Positions 17,590 through 27,630 of a DNA stretch of 64,000 nucleotides are shown in pieces. This DNA comes from Ideonella dechloratans. Its GTDB lineage: Bacteria; Pseudomonadota; Gammaproteobacteria; Burkholderiales; Burkholderiaceae_C. The stretch lies in the NCBI RefSeq assembly GCF_021049305.1, contig NZ_CP088081.1:3658001-3722000 (forward strand), given 5' to 3'. Both the position numbers and the translations under genes were made by a program. A model generated the notes under the pieces. That model had not been told where the DNA came from and ran no database searches. It saw only the letters and a list, made by a program, of their open reading frames with translations. Each line of letters begins with the position of its first letter. Positions within the stretch are counted from its first letter, which is position 1.

Positions 17590-19026
17590 TCAGCCCCCCG
17601 TGACCGCCTGGACGGCAGCGACCCAGTCGGCGCGCGGGGCGTCGAGCGCGGGCGCGCTGGCGGCCATGGCGGCGAGGGCGTCGAGCCGGGCCTGCAGGGC
17701 CGGGCCCGGCAGGCCTTCGAGCCGGCCCTCGTTGAGCGCCACCAGCCAGGCCATGGTGAGGGCCGCCGGCCGGGTGGCCAGTCGGCCCTGGCGGAACAGG
17801 GCCTGCAGCAGGTGGCCACGCGCCACGCGGGCCTGCATGCCCTCGTCCAGCCGGGTGCCGAAGCGGGTGAAGAGCTCCAGCTCCAGGAACTGCAGGTAAT
17901 CGAGCCGCAGGCGCTTGCATTCGCGGGCGATGGCCGGGTGCTGGGCCTTGCCGCCGATGCGCGAGACGGAGGTGCCCACGTCGATGGCCGGGAACATGCC
18001 CGCTGCGGTGAGCTTGGTGCTGAGGTAGACCTGGCCGTCGGTGATGGAGATCAGGTTGGTGGGGATGTAGCTGGCCACCTCGCCCAGTTGCGTGGGCACG
18101 ATGGGCAGGGCCGTCATGCTGCCGCCGCCCAGCGCGGCGCTGAGCTGGGTGGAACGCTCCAGCAGGCGCGAGTGCAGGTAGAAGATGTCGCCGGGGTAGG
18201 CCTCGCGTCCGGGCGGGCGGCGCAGCAGCAGCGACAGTTCGCGGTAGGCCTGGGCGTGCTTGCCCAGGTCGTCGTAGACGATGAGCGTGTCGTGGCCGGC
18301 GTGCATCCAGTGCTCGGCCAGGGCGCAACCGGCGAAGGGCGCCAGGTACTGCAGGCCCGGCAGGGTGCCGGCCTCGGCCACCACCACGGTGGTGTGAGCC
18401 AGGGCGTCGTGCGCGGCCAGGAGGCGCAGGGTCTCGGCCACCTCGGCGCGGCGCTGGCCGATCAGCACCAGGATGCAGCGCACGCCCTGGTCGCGCTGGT
18501 GGATCACCGCGTCCAGCGCCAGCGCGCTCTTGCCGGTGCCGTCGTCGCCGATCAGCAACTCGCGCTGGCCGCGGCCGATGGGCAGCAGGGTGTCGATGAC
18601 GGTGTTGCCGGTGTAGAGCGGGCGGCTGACCGGATCGCGCTCGATGATGGCCGGCGAGCGGGCTTCCAGCGGCTGCTGGGCCTCGGTCTCGGGCGGTCGC
18701 AAGCCGTCCAGCGGCCGGCCCAGCGGATCGATCACCCGGCCCAACAGGGCGTCGCCGCAGCCGATGGACAGGCGCTGGCCGCAGCGGCGCATGCGCAGGC
18801 CGGCGGCCAGGCCCTCGGTCTGGTCCAGCAGGATGCAGCCGGCCAGGGTCTCGTCGAGCTGGAAGACCCAGGCCCGGCTGCCGTCGGCCGAACGCAGCAC
18901 CTCGCCCACCGGCACCGAGGGCAGGCCCTCGACCCAGGCGATGCCGTCGGCCACGCCCAGGATGGTGCCGACCTCCTCGACGGAGAGGCCGATCTCGGGT
19001 TCCGCGCTCAGCGGCGGGCTCACCAT
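17590..19026 (-). CDS. atpA: N-type ATPase alpha subunit
   Basis: The 478-residue alpha subunit is the non-catalytic nucleotide-binding partner of beta. It has an N-terminal beta-barrel ([21 protein letters not shown]), a P-loop [15 protein letters not shown] (about residue 165; housekeeping alpha has GDRQTGKT) and Walker [34 protein letters not shown] and [12 protein letters not shown] are also present. The ATG at 19026 is one base from the atpF stop. The longer upstream frame is not credible, because the alpha N-terminus starts at this ATG. It is followed by the 90-bp repeats and then atpG. Confidence 0.95.
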   Translation of the reverse strand: MVSPPLSAEPEIGLSVEEVGTILGVADGIAWVEGLPSVPVGEVLRSADGSRAWVFQLDETLAGCILLDQTEGLAAGLRMRRCGQRLSIGCGDALLGRVIDPLGRPLDGLRPPETEAQQPLEARSPAIIERDPVSRPLYTGNTVIDTLLPIGRGQRELLIGDDGTGKSALALDAVIHQRDQGVRCILVLIGQRRAEVAETLRLLAAHDALAHTTVVVAEAGTLPGLQYLAPFAGCALAEHWMHAGHDTLIVYDDLGKHAQAYRELSLLLRRPPGREAYPGDIFYLHSRLLERSTQLSAALGGGSMTALPIVPTQLGEVASYIPTNLISITDGQVYLSTKLTAAGMFPAIDVGTSVSRIGGKAQHPAIARECKRLRLDYLQFLELELFTRFGTRLDEGMQARVARGHLLQALFRQGRLATRPAALTMAWLVALNEGRLEGLPGPALQARLDALAAMAASAPALDAPRADWVAAVQAVTGG

Positions 19027-19027
19027 G

Positions 19028-19819
19028 TCAGGCCTCCTTCCCGGTGTGCGCGGGCGTGCCCGCCGTCCGCTCAAGCGGGAGGTCGAGGCTGTTGAAGGCG
19101 TCCACACCGCGGCGCAGGCTGGTTTCCAGCTGGTGACCGGGCAGGTGCACGTTCAGGCCCGCCAGCAGGGCCGGGTCCTCGGTCCAGCGCGGGCTCACGC
19201 CCTCGCCCAGCACCATGGCCAGGCCGGCGCCGATGCGCGCGCGCAAGGCCTCGGGCAGCGGGAAGGCGCTGCTCACGGTGGGGGGCTCGGCGCCGGGCGC
19301 GCGGCCCAGCGGGCTCAGTTCCGGCGCCAGGGCTTCGGCCCGGGCGGCCAGATCGGCCAGGAAGAGCTCGACCAGGGCCGCCTCCAGCGCCGGACTGGCC
19401 AGGCGCTTCAGGTAGTGGCCCACGAAGCCGGCGGCGCGGGCCTGCAGCTGTCGGTCGGCCTGCTCCTGCCGGGCGCGGGCCTCGCGCAGCAGGCGGGCCT
19501 GGGCCTTCTCGCGCTCGGCGCGCAGCTCCTCGTCCAGGGCGGCCAGACGCTGGCTGCGCAGCGTGGCGATCTCCTGCGTCAGGGCCTCGCGGGCGGCCTC
19601 GCGCTGGCTGGCCTGCGCCGCTTCCTGGGCGGCCAGCGCCCGGGCCCGGTCGTCCAGGGCCTGCTGGCGGGCGTCCAGCGTGTCGCGCTGCTGCTGCTGG
19701 GCCTGGGCCCTTGCCGCCAGGGCGGCCTGCACCGGCTTGAACAGGAAGCGGCGCAGCAGCCACAGCAGCACCGCGAAGTTCAGGATCTCCAGCGCGAAGG
19801 TGGTGGCATCGAGGTTCAT
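19028..19819 (-). CDS. atpF: N-type ATPase b subunit with delta-like C-terminal domain
   Basis: The 263-residue product is far longer than a normal b subunit (~156). Residues 1-30 form the membrane anchor ([23 protein letters not shown]), and about 35-135 are a long charged coiled coil. The C-terminal ~110 residues ([57 protein letters not shown]) resemble the C-terminal domain of delta/OSCP. This b-delta arrangement, with no separate atpH, is a hallmark of N-ATPase operons. It forms the peripheral stalk. Its stop is one base upstream of the atpA ATG. Confidence 0.92.
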   Translation of the reverse strand: MNLDATTFALEILNFAVLLWLLRRFLFKPVQAALAARAQAQQQQRDTLDARQQALDDRARALAAQEAAQASQREAAREALTQEIATLRSQRLAALDEELRAEREKAQARLLREARARQEQADRQLQARAAGFVGHYLKRLASPALEAALVELFLADLAARAEALAPELSPLGRAPGAEPPTVSSAFPLPEALRARIGAGLAMVLGEGVSPRWTEDPALLAGLNVHLPGHQLETSLRRGVDAFNSLDLPLERTAGTPAHTGKEA

Positions 19820-19847
19820 GGCGGGTCCCGTCGGCGGTGGCCGGCGC

Positions 19848-20114
19848 TCACTTCAGCAGGTATTCGAGCAGCGGGTTGCGGAACAGGATGATCAGCGCCA
19901 CCACCAGGCAGTAGATGGCCAGCGACTCGATCATGGCCAGGCCGATGAACAGGGTGCGGCTGATCTCCTTTTCGGCCTCGGGCTGACGTGCCAGCGCGTC
20001 CAGGGCCGAGGAGATGGCACGGCCCATGGCCAGGGCCGGGAAGAACACGCCCAGGGCGATGGCCAGCGCGGCCACCACGGTGGAGACGATGGCAAAGAGG
20101 TGCAGATCGGTCAT
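19848..20114 (-). CDS. atpE: N-type ATPase c subunit (rotor ring)
   Basis: The 88-residue hairpin protein has two helices joined by the polar loop [10 protein letters not shown]. The ion-binding carboxylate is the Glu in [11 protein letters not shown] of helix 2. Compared with the Na+-binding c subunit of Ilyobacter tartaricus, the Gln32 position is Met ([10 protein letters not shown]) and the Thr67 position is Leu; Glu65, Ser66 and Tyr70 equivalents remain. The full Na+ ligand set is therefore missing and H+ coupling is more likely. N-type c rings are known to be large; the Burkholderia pseudomallei ring has 17 subunits and was reported H+-specific. Confidence 0.95.
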   Translation of the reverse strand: MTDLHLFAIVSTVVAALAIALGVFFPALAMGRAISSALDALARQPEAEKEISRTLFIGLAMIESLAIYCLVVALIILFRNPLLEYLLK

Positions 20115-20827
20115 GGCGACTCCGGTGCAGAAGAGGAGGAAGTGGGCGAGGAGGGGGATGGCGGCCCCGGCGGCTGGCCTTCGGGCAGGCTGACCTCCAG
20201 CGCGGAGCCGACGTAGATCAGCGCCAGCATGCCGAAGATGTAGGCCTGCACCAGGGCCTCGATGACGTGCAGCAGCAAGAGGGGCACCGGCACCAGCAGG
20301 CCGGCCACCAGCAGCACCAGCAGCGCGGCCATCTCCAGGCTCATCATGTTGCCGAACAGGCGGATGGCCAGGGCCAGGGTGCGGGTGATCTCGCTGATGA
20401 TGTGGAAGGGCGCGAGGATGGGGCTGGGCTGGATGTAGTGCCGCAGGTAGGACCGCCAGCCCGCGGCCCGCAGGCCGTAGAGGTGCACCGCGAAGAAGAC
20501 GATGACCGCCAGCGCGGCGGTGACGGAGAGGTCGCGTGTGGGCGAGCTCAGGCCCGGCACCAGGCCCAGCAGGTTGGACACCGCGATGAACAGCCACAGG
20601 CTGCCGATGAAGGGCAGCACCCGGTCCACATGCACCGGGGCCACCACCTCGGCCACCGCGTCATGCATCATCTGCCAGGCCAGTTCCAGCGCGACGGCCG
20701 GCGGCCGACCGCCCCGCGGGCCCCAGAACCAGGCGGCCGCGGCCAGGCCCAGCGTGACCACCACCGACAGGCACAGGGTCTCCGACAGGGTGAGCCCGGC
20801 CAGGTGCAGCGAGAAGCCTTCGTCCAT
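20111..20827 (-). CDS. atpB: N-type ATPase a subunit
   Basis: The 238-residue membrane subunit forms the ion half-channels next to the c ring. The essential arginine lies in [18 protein letters not shown], and the last helices contain [25 protein letters not shown]. At least five hydrophobic segments are visible. The C-terminus is an unusual Pro/Ser-rich tail ([19 protein letters not shown]). The ATG at 20827 lies 17 bp after the AtpQ stop. The gene overlaps atpE by 4 bp. N-ATPase a subunits are short like this one. Confidence 0.94.
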   Translation of the reverse strand: MDEGFSLHLAGLTLSETLCLSVVVTLGLAAAAWFWGPRGGRPPAVALELAWQMMHDAVAEVVAPVHVDRVLPFIGSLWLFIAVSNLLGLVPGLSSPTRDLSVTAALAVIVFFAVHLYGLRAAGWRSYLRHYIQPSPILAPFHIISEITRTLALAIRLFGNMMSLEMAALLVLLVAGLLVPVPLLLLHVIEALVQAYIFGMLALIYVGSALEVSLPEGQPPGPPSPSSPTSSSSAPESP

Positions 20828-20844
20828 GTGTGTCGCCCCTGCCC

Positions 20845-21135
20845 TCAGCGCCCGTGGGTGCGGAAGAACCAGATCACGTTGCCCACGCCCACGGCCAGGC
20901 CCAGCAGGATCATGTTGACCGTCCAGCGCACGGTATAGCCCTCGGAGAGGCCGTCCAGCCAGCGGCCCAGGTAGGCGCCGCCCACCAGCGGCACGCACAG
21001 CAGCAGGCCGGCCGTGCCACCGGTGACCAGCAGGCCCAGGAAGCCGGCCTTGCGGGCGCGGGCCAGGCGGCCGAGTTGGCGTTCGGCGTTCTGGCGCATC
21101 GGATCGGTGCTCCCCTCGTTCGGCTCGTCGCTCAT
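20845..21135 (-). CDS. atpQ: N-ATPase-associated AtpI/AtpQ-like membrane protein
   Basis: The 96-residue protein has a charged N-terminus and two membrane helices (about 30-54 and 68-90). The motif GGAYLGRWLDGLSEG matches the GxxLGxxLD segment of AtpI/AtpZ-like proteins. In N-ATPase operons (atpDCQRBEFAG) this is the atpQ position. Its ATG overlaps the atpC stop. The next protein expected, the three-helix AtpR, is absent: only 17 bp separate this gene from atpB. AtpI-like proteins assist c-ring assembly or ion supply. Confidence 0.85.
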   Translation of the reverse strand: MSDEPNEGSTDPMRQNAERQLGRLARARKAGFLGLLVTGGTAGLLLCVPLVGGAYLGRWLDGLSEGYTVRWTVNMILLGLAVGVGNVIWFFRTHGR

Positions 21136-21575
21136 GCACGGCCTCCCGGGGCGGTCTGGGTGAGCTGCTGCAGGCGGCGCATCAGGGCCAGGTCCAGCTG
21201 CAGGTGCTCCTCGCGGGTGGACAGGCGCAGGCGCTGGTCGGCCGCGAGCAGCGCGTCCAGGCGCTGCAGCAGCGTGCTCGCGTCGGCGTCCACCAGAAAG
21301 CGGCTGCTGACGATGCGCACGGTCTGTCCCCCGTTCTCCCAGGCGCTGCGCAGCAGGCCGCCGGCGCTGGCGCCGCAGCGCCAGTCGGCGTCGGCGGCAT
21401 CGGAGGCGAGGCGGTAGCGGAACAGGCCCGGCTCCAGCACCGTCATCTGGGCCTCGTGGCGCGGCCACAGCGCGAACTGGCCGCGAGCGTCCTCGGCCAC
21501 CAGGCGAACCACCCCGTCCAGGCGCCGGACCTGCTGGGCGTCCAGCAGACAGAGGGTGAAGCCGGGGCGGTCCAT
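21132..21575 (-). CDS. atpC: N-type ATPase epsilon subunit
   Basis: The 147-residue protein begins FTLCLLDAQQVRRLDGVVRLVAEDARGQFALWPRHEAQMTVLEPGLFRYR, the epsilon beta-sandwich as found in N-ATPases. It ends in a helical segment (STREEHLQLDLALMRRLQQL). Epsilon joins gamma to the c ring and regulates ATP hydrolysis. It lies 16 bp after atpD and overlaps atpQ by four bases. The family match is weaker than for alpha and beta, but position and length are right. Confidence 0.88.
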   Translation of the reverse strand: MDRPGFTLCLLDAQQVRRLDGVVRLVAEDARGQFALWPRHEAQMTVLEPGLFRYRLASDAADADWRCGASAGGLLRSAWENGGQTVRIVSSRFLVDADASTLLQRLDALLAADQRLRLSTREEHLQLDLALMRRLQQLTQTAPGGRA

Positions 21576-21591
21576 CGTGCGTCCCGCGGGC

Positions 21592-23207
<1,616 letters not shown>

Positions 23208-23234
23208 AAAACACACACCACCGGGAGTCGTCCG

Positions 23235-24272
23235 ATGAAGCGTGCCGCATGGTTGGCGTCGATGTGGCTGGGCTGCGCGGCAGCCATGGCCGCCCCCGTC
23301 CCCACCGTCACGGTGGGCAGCACCCCGGCCGGGGCCGGCTTCGAGCTGGACGGCACCGTGGAGGCGCTGCGCCAGGCCACGGTGGCCGCCCAGGTGGCGG
23401 GCAACGTGACCCAGCTGGCCGTCAAGGCCGGCGACAAGGTGCATGCCGGCCAGTTGCTGGCCCGCATCGATGCGCGCAGCACCAGCGCCGGCCTGCTGCA
23501 GAGCGACGCTGCGGTGGCCCAGGCCGAGGCCCAGCTGCAGAACGCCCGGCTCAACGCCCAGCGCCAGCGCGAGTTGCGCCAGCAGGGCTTTGTCAGCCAG
23601 TCCGTGGTGGACCAGGCCGACACCAGCCTCAAGGCCGCCCAGGCCGCGCTGGACCAGGCCCGCGGCGCGCGCAGCCAGGCCGCCCTGGCGCGTGGCTTTG
23701 CCGATGTGACCGCCCCCTTCGATGGCGTGGTCCAGGCCACCCTGGTGGACACCGGTGACCTGGCCGCGGCCGGCGTCGGCGTGGTGACGATGTACGCCCC
23801 CGGCGCGCTGCGCGCCGTGGTGCAGGTGCCGGCCTCGCGCGCGGCCCTGGCCCGCGCCGCCACCCACCCCGAGGTGCGCCTGCCCGATGGGCAGTGGGTG
23901 AGCCCGGTGCGCCGCACCGAGCTGCCGGCCACCGACCCGGTGGCCCAGACGGTGGAATGGCGCCTGGACCTGCCCGGTGGCACCGCCCTGTCGCCCGGCC
24001 AGAGCCTGCGGGTGCGCTTCGACGCCCCGGCCTCGGCCGCCGTGCCCTCGGTGCTGAGCGTGCCGGCCTCGGCCGTGCTGCGCCGCGGCGAACTGGAAGC
24101 CGTCTACGTGGCCCGCCAGGGCCAGTTCGTGCTGCGCTCCGTGCGCCTGGGCACGCCCGGCCCGGGCCAGCAGGTGCCGGTGCTGGCCGGCCTGAAGGCC
24201 GGTGAGCAGGTGGCCGCCGACGCGGTGCAGGCCGGCCTGGCCGGCGCCACCCCGGCCGGCGCAGCCCGCTGA
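23235..24272 (+). CDS. RND efflux periplasmic adaptor (membrane-fusion protein)
   Basis: The 345-residue product has a signal peptide (MKRAAWLASMWLGCAAAMAA). The lipoyl half-motifs are QVAGNVTQLAVKAGDKVHAGQLLARID and FADVTAPFDGVVQATLVDTGDLA, around an alpha-helical hairpin (about 85-145), with beta-barrel and proximal domains after. ATG 23235 is preferred: it has a CGGGAG site 7 bp upstream and starts a proper signal sequence. An ATG at 23199 falls inside the operator palindrome. It pairs with the RND permease 35 bp downstream. Its promoter contains the ATACCC palindrome, suggesting induction by reactive sulfur. Confidence 0.92.
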   Translation: MKRAAWLASMWLGCAAAMAAPVPTVTVGSTPAGAGFELDGTVEALRQATVAAQVAGNVTQLAVKAGDKVHAGQLLARIDARSTSAGLLQSDAAVAQAEAQLQNARLNAQRQRELRQQGFVSQSVVDQADTSLKAAQAALDQARGARSQAALARGFADVTAPFDGVVQATLVDTGDLAAAGVGVVTMYAPGALRAVVQVPASRAALARAATHPEVRLPDGQWVSPVRRTELPATDPVAQTVEWRLDLPGGTALSPGQSLRVRFDAPASAAVPSVLSVPASAVLRRGELEAVYVARQGQFVLRSVRLGTPGPGQQVPVLAGLKAGEQVAADAVQAGLAGATPAGAAR

Positions 24273-24307
24273 GTTCACCGCACACAGCGCGCACGACAGG
24301 ATCCACG

Positions 24308-27300
24308 ATGAGCCACCCCCACGATCCCAACGACGCCGGCACCGAGCCGGTGCTGGGCATTTCCGGCCGCCTGGCCCGAGCCTTCCAGGCCAATGCCATC
24401 ACGCCGCTGCTGGCCCTGGTGGCCCTGCTGCTGGGCCTGTTCGCGGTGCTGGTCACCCCGCGCGAGGAAGAGCCGCAGATCAACGTGACCATGGCCAATG
24501 TGCTGATCCCCTTCCCGGGGGCCAGCAGCGAGGATGTGCAGGCCATGGTGGCCCGGCCGGCCGAGCAGGTGCTTTCGCAGATCGCCGACATCGAGCACAC
24601 CTATTCGGTGTCGCAGCCCGGCATGGCCGTGCTGACGGTGCAGTACAAGGTGGGCGTGCCGCGCACCGAGGCCCTGGTGCGCCTGTACGACGTGCTCAAC
24701 GCCAACTCCGACTGGCTGCCCGCCGGCCTGGGCACCCTCGCCCCCATCGTCAAGCCCAAGGGCATCGACGACGTGCCGGTGCTGGGCATCACCCTGTGGG
24801 CCAAGGACGCCCGCAGCGGCGTGGACCTGGAACGGGTGGCCCACACGCTGGAAGCCGAGCTCAAGCGCGTGCCCGGCACCCGCGAGGTGCAGACCATCGG
24901 CGGCCCCGGCCGGGCGGTGAACGTGGCGCTGGACCCGTCACGCCTGCGCGAGCGCGGCGTCGATGTGATGTCGCTCAAGGCCAGCCTGCAGGCCGCCAAC
25001 CAGGGCATGCCCGCCGGCGCGGTGGTGCAGCCCCAGGGCAAGCAGCTGCTGACGGTGGAGACCGGCCAGTTCCTGCGCAATGCCGACGAGGTCGGCGACA
25101 TCGTGGTGGGCGTGCACGCCGGCAAGCCGGTCTACCTGCGTGAAGTCGCCCAGATCACCCCGGGCGCCGCGCAGCCCGGCCACCTGGTCTGGTACACCCC
25201 GGGCAGCGCCCCGCTGTCGCCGGAGGAATCGGCCTCGGCCCCGGCCGGCCAGGTCTACCCGGCCCTGACGATCACCGTCACCAAGAAGCCCGGCCAGAAC
25301 GCGGTGGACGTGGCTCGCGCGGCCCGCGCCCGGGTGGACGAGCTGCGCAACGCGGTGATCCCGGACGGTGTGGAGGTCAGCATCAGCCGCGACTACGGCG
25401 AGACCGCCGCAGAAAAGGCCAACAAGCTGATCCAGAAGCTGATGTTCGCCACCGGTTCGGTGATCCTGCTGGTGGGCATCGCCCTGGGCCGGCGCGAGGC
25501 CATCATCGTCGGCTCGGCGGTGATCCTGACGCTGACGGTCACGCTGTTCGCCTCCTGGGCCTGGGGTTTCACCCTGAACCGGGTCTCTCTGTTCGCGCTG
25601 ATCTTCTCCATCGGCATCCTGGTGGACGACGCCATCGTGGTGGTGGAGAACATCCACCGCCACCAGGCGCTGGACCCGCACAAGCCGCTGCGCGAGATCA
25701 TCCCGGCGGCGGTGGACGAGGTGGGCGGCCCCACCATCCTGGCCACGATGACCGTGATCGGCGCGCTGCTGCCCATGGCCTTCGTGAGCGGGCTGATGGG
25801 CCCGTACATGAGCCCGATCCCGATCAACTCCAGCCTGGGCATGGCGCTGTCGCTGGCCATCGCCTTCACGGTCACGCCCTGGCTGGCCCTGAAGCTGATG
25901 AAGCCGCATGCCGGTGAGGGCGATGGCGCCAGGCCGCACACCCCCAGCGGCGCGGCCGGCGTGGGCGCCCGCCTGGGCAACTTCTTCGCCGCCCTGCTCC
26001 AGCCCCTGCTGCAGAGCGCGAAGAAGCGCTGGATGCTGCTGGGCGGCATCATGGTGGCCCTGATGCTATCGGTGGGCCTGACGGTGGTCGAGTGGGTGGT
26101 GCTGAAGATGCTGCCCTTCGACAACAAGTCGGAGTTCCAGGTCATCGTCAACATGCCGGCCGGCACGCCGCTGGAGGACACCGCCGCCACGCTGCAGGAC
26201 CTGGGCGCCTTCCTGGCCCGCCAGAACGAGGTGCGCGACCTGCAGGGCTATGCCGGCACGGCCAGCCCCATCACCTTCAACGGCCTGGTGCGCCAGTACT
26301 ACCTGCGCAGCGAGGCCGACCAGGGCGACCTGCAGGTCAACCTGGTGGACAAGCACCACCGCTCGGAGAAGAGCCACGCCATCGCCCAGCGCCTGCGCCC
26401 CGACCTGGAGAAGATCGCCGCCGCCCATGGCGCGCGCATCCAGGTGGTGGAGGTGCCGCCCGGCCCGCCGGTGATGAGCCCGCTGGTGGCCGAGGTCTAC
26501 GGCCCCGACGAGGCCGGCCGCCAGGCCGTGGCCGCCAAGGTGGCCCAGGCCTTCCACGCCACGCCGGACATCGTCGCCATCGACACCACCCTCAAGGAGA
26601 ACGCGCCGCGCGCCTTCCTGCGGGTGAACCGCCAGCGCGCCGAATCGGCCGGCATCGCGGTGGCCACGATCGCGCAGACGGTGCAGGCCGCCCTCTCGGG
26701 CGCCGACGCAGCCTACCTGCACACCGGCCACGACAAGTACCCGGTGCCGGTGCGGCTGCAGCTGCCGCGCGATAGCCAGATCGGCCTGGACGCGCTGCTG
26801 GCCCTGCCGCTCAAGGCCGCCAACGGACAGCTGGTGCCGCTGTCGGAGCTGGTGCGGGTGGAACAGGGCGTGATCGACAAGCCGCTCTACACCAAGGACC
26901 TGCACCCGGTCAGCTACGTCTTCGGTGACATGGCCGGCAAGCTCGATTCGCCGCTGTACGGCCTGTTCGCCATCCGACCGCACCTGAAGGACGCGGTGCC
27001 GGCCGGCCACGGCACGCTGGGCGAGTACTGGATCCACCAGCCCTCCGACCCCTTCACACAGTACGCGATCAAGTGGGACGGCGAGTGGCAGATCACCTAC
27101 GAGACCTTCCGCGACATGGGTGCCGCCTATGCGGTGGGCCTGATCCTGATCTACCTGCTGGTGGTGGCGCAGTTCAAGAGCTACGGCACACCGCTGATCA
27201 TCATGGCGCCCATTCCGCTGACCATCATCGGCGTGATGCCCGGCCATGCGCTGCTGGGTGCGCAGTTCACCGCCACCAGCATGATCGGCATGATCGCGCT

Positions 27301-27595
27301 GGCCGGCATCATCGTGCGCAACTCCATCCTGCTGGTGGACTTCATCGAGCTGCAGCTGGCCCAGGGCGTGGCCTTCCAGACGGCGGTGATCGAGTCGGCC
27401 CGGGTGCGCGCCCAGCCCATCGCCCTGACCGCGCTGGCGGCCATGATCGGCGCCTTCTTCATCCTCGACGACCCGATCTTCAACGGCCTGGCGGTCTCGC
27501 TGATCTTCGGCATCCTCGTCTCCACCCTGCTCACGCTGGTGGTCATCCCGGTCCTCTACTACGCGATGCTGCGGCATCGCCATGAAGCTGCGTAA
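24308..27595 (+). CDS. RND-family efflux permease (AcrB type)
   Basis: The 1095-residue inner-membrane transporter has the RND plan of 12 helices and two large periplasmic loops. The N-terminal region reads NAITPLLALVALLLGLFAVLVTPREEEPQINVTMANVLIPFPGA. TM4 carries the paired acids of the proton relay (IFSIGILVDDAIVVVENIHRH). TM10-12 are MIGMIALAGIIVRNSILLVDF and LVSTLLTLVVIPVLYYAML. It works with the adaptor encoded upstream; the outer-membrane factor is not in this cluster. The sequence belongs to the AcrB/MexB-like branch rather than heavy-metal CusA, but the substrate is unknown. Its position next to sulfide-oxidation genes is notable. Confidence 0.94.
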   Translation: MSHPHDPNDAGTEPVLGISGRLARAFQANAITPLLALVALLLGLFAVLVTPREEEPQINVTMANVLIPFPGASSEDVQAMVARPAEQVLSQIADIEHTYSVSQPGMAVLTVQYKVGVPRTEALVRLYDVLNANSDWLPAGLGTLAPIVKPKGIDDVPVLGITLWAKDARSGVDLERVAHTLEAELKRVPGTREVQTIGGPGRAVNVALDPSRLRERGVDVMSLKASLQAANQGMPAGAVVQPQGKQLLTVETGQFLRNADEVGDIVVGVHAGKPVYLREVAQITPGAAQPGHLVWYTPGSAPLSPEESASAPAGQVYPALTITVTKKPGQNAVDVARAARARVDELRNAVIPDGVEVSISRDYGETAAEKANKLIQKLMFATGSVILLVGIALGRREAIIVGSAVILTLTVTLFASWAWGFTLNRVSLFALIFSIGILVDDAIVVVENIHRHQALDPHKPLREIIPAAVDEVGGPTILATMTVIGALLPMAFVSGLMGPYMSPIPINSSLGMALSLAIAFTVTPWLALKLMKPHAGEGDGARPHTPSGAAGVGARLGNFFAALLQPLLQSAKKRWMLLGGIMVALMLSVGLTVVEWVVLKMLPFDNKSEFQVIVNMPAGTPLEDTAATLQDLGAFLARQNEVRDLQGYAGTASPITFNGLVRQYYLRSEADQGDLQVNLVDKHHRSEKSHAIAQRLRPDLEKIAAAHGARIQVVEVPPGPPVMSPLVAEVYGPDEAGRQAVAAKVAQAFHATPDIVAIDTTLKENAPRAFLRVNRQRAESAGIAVATIAQTVQAALSGADAAYLHTGHDKYPVPVRLQLPRDSQIGLDALLALPLKAANGQLVPLSELVRVEQGVIDKPLYTKDLHPVSYVFGDMAGKLDSPLYGLFAIRPHLKDAVPAGHGTLGEYWIHQPSDPFTQYAIKWDGEWQITYETFRDMGAAYAVGLILIYLLVVAQFKSYGTPLIIMAPIPLTIIGVMPGHALLGAQFTATSMIGMIALAGIIVRNSILLVDFIELQLAQGVAFQTAVIESARVRAQPIALTALAAMIGAFFILDDPIFNGLAVSLIFGILVSTLLTLVVIPVLYYAMLRHRHEAA

Positions 27596-27630
27596 CCGCC
27601 GTCGCCAGAACGGCATTTCAGGAGACACCC

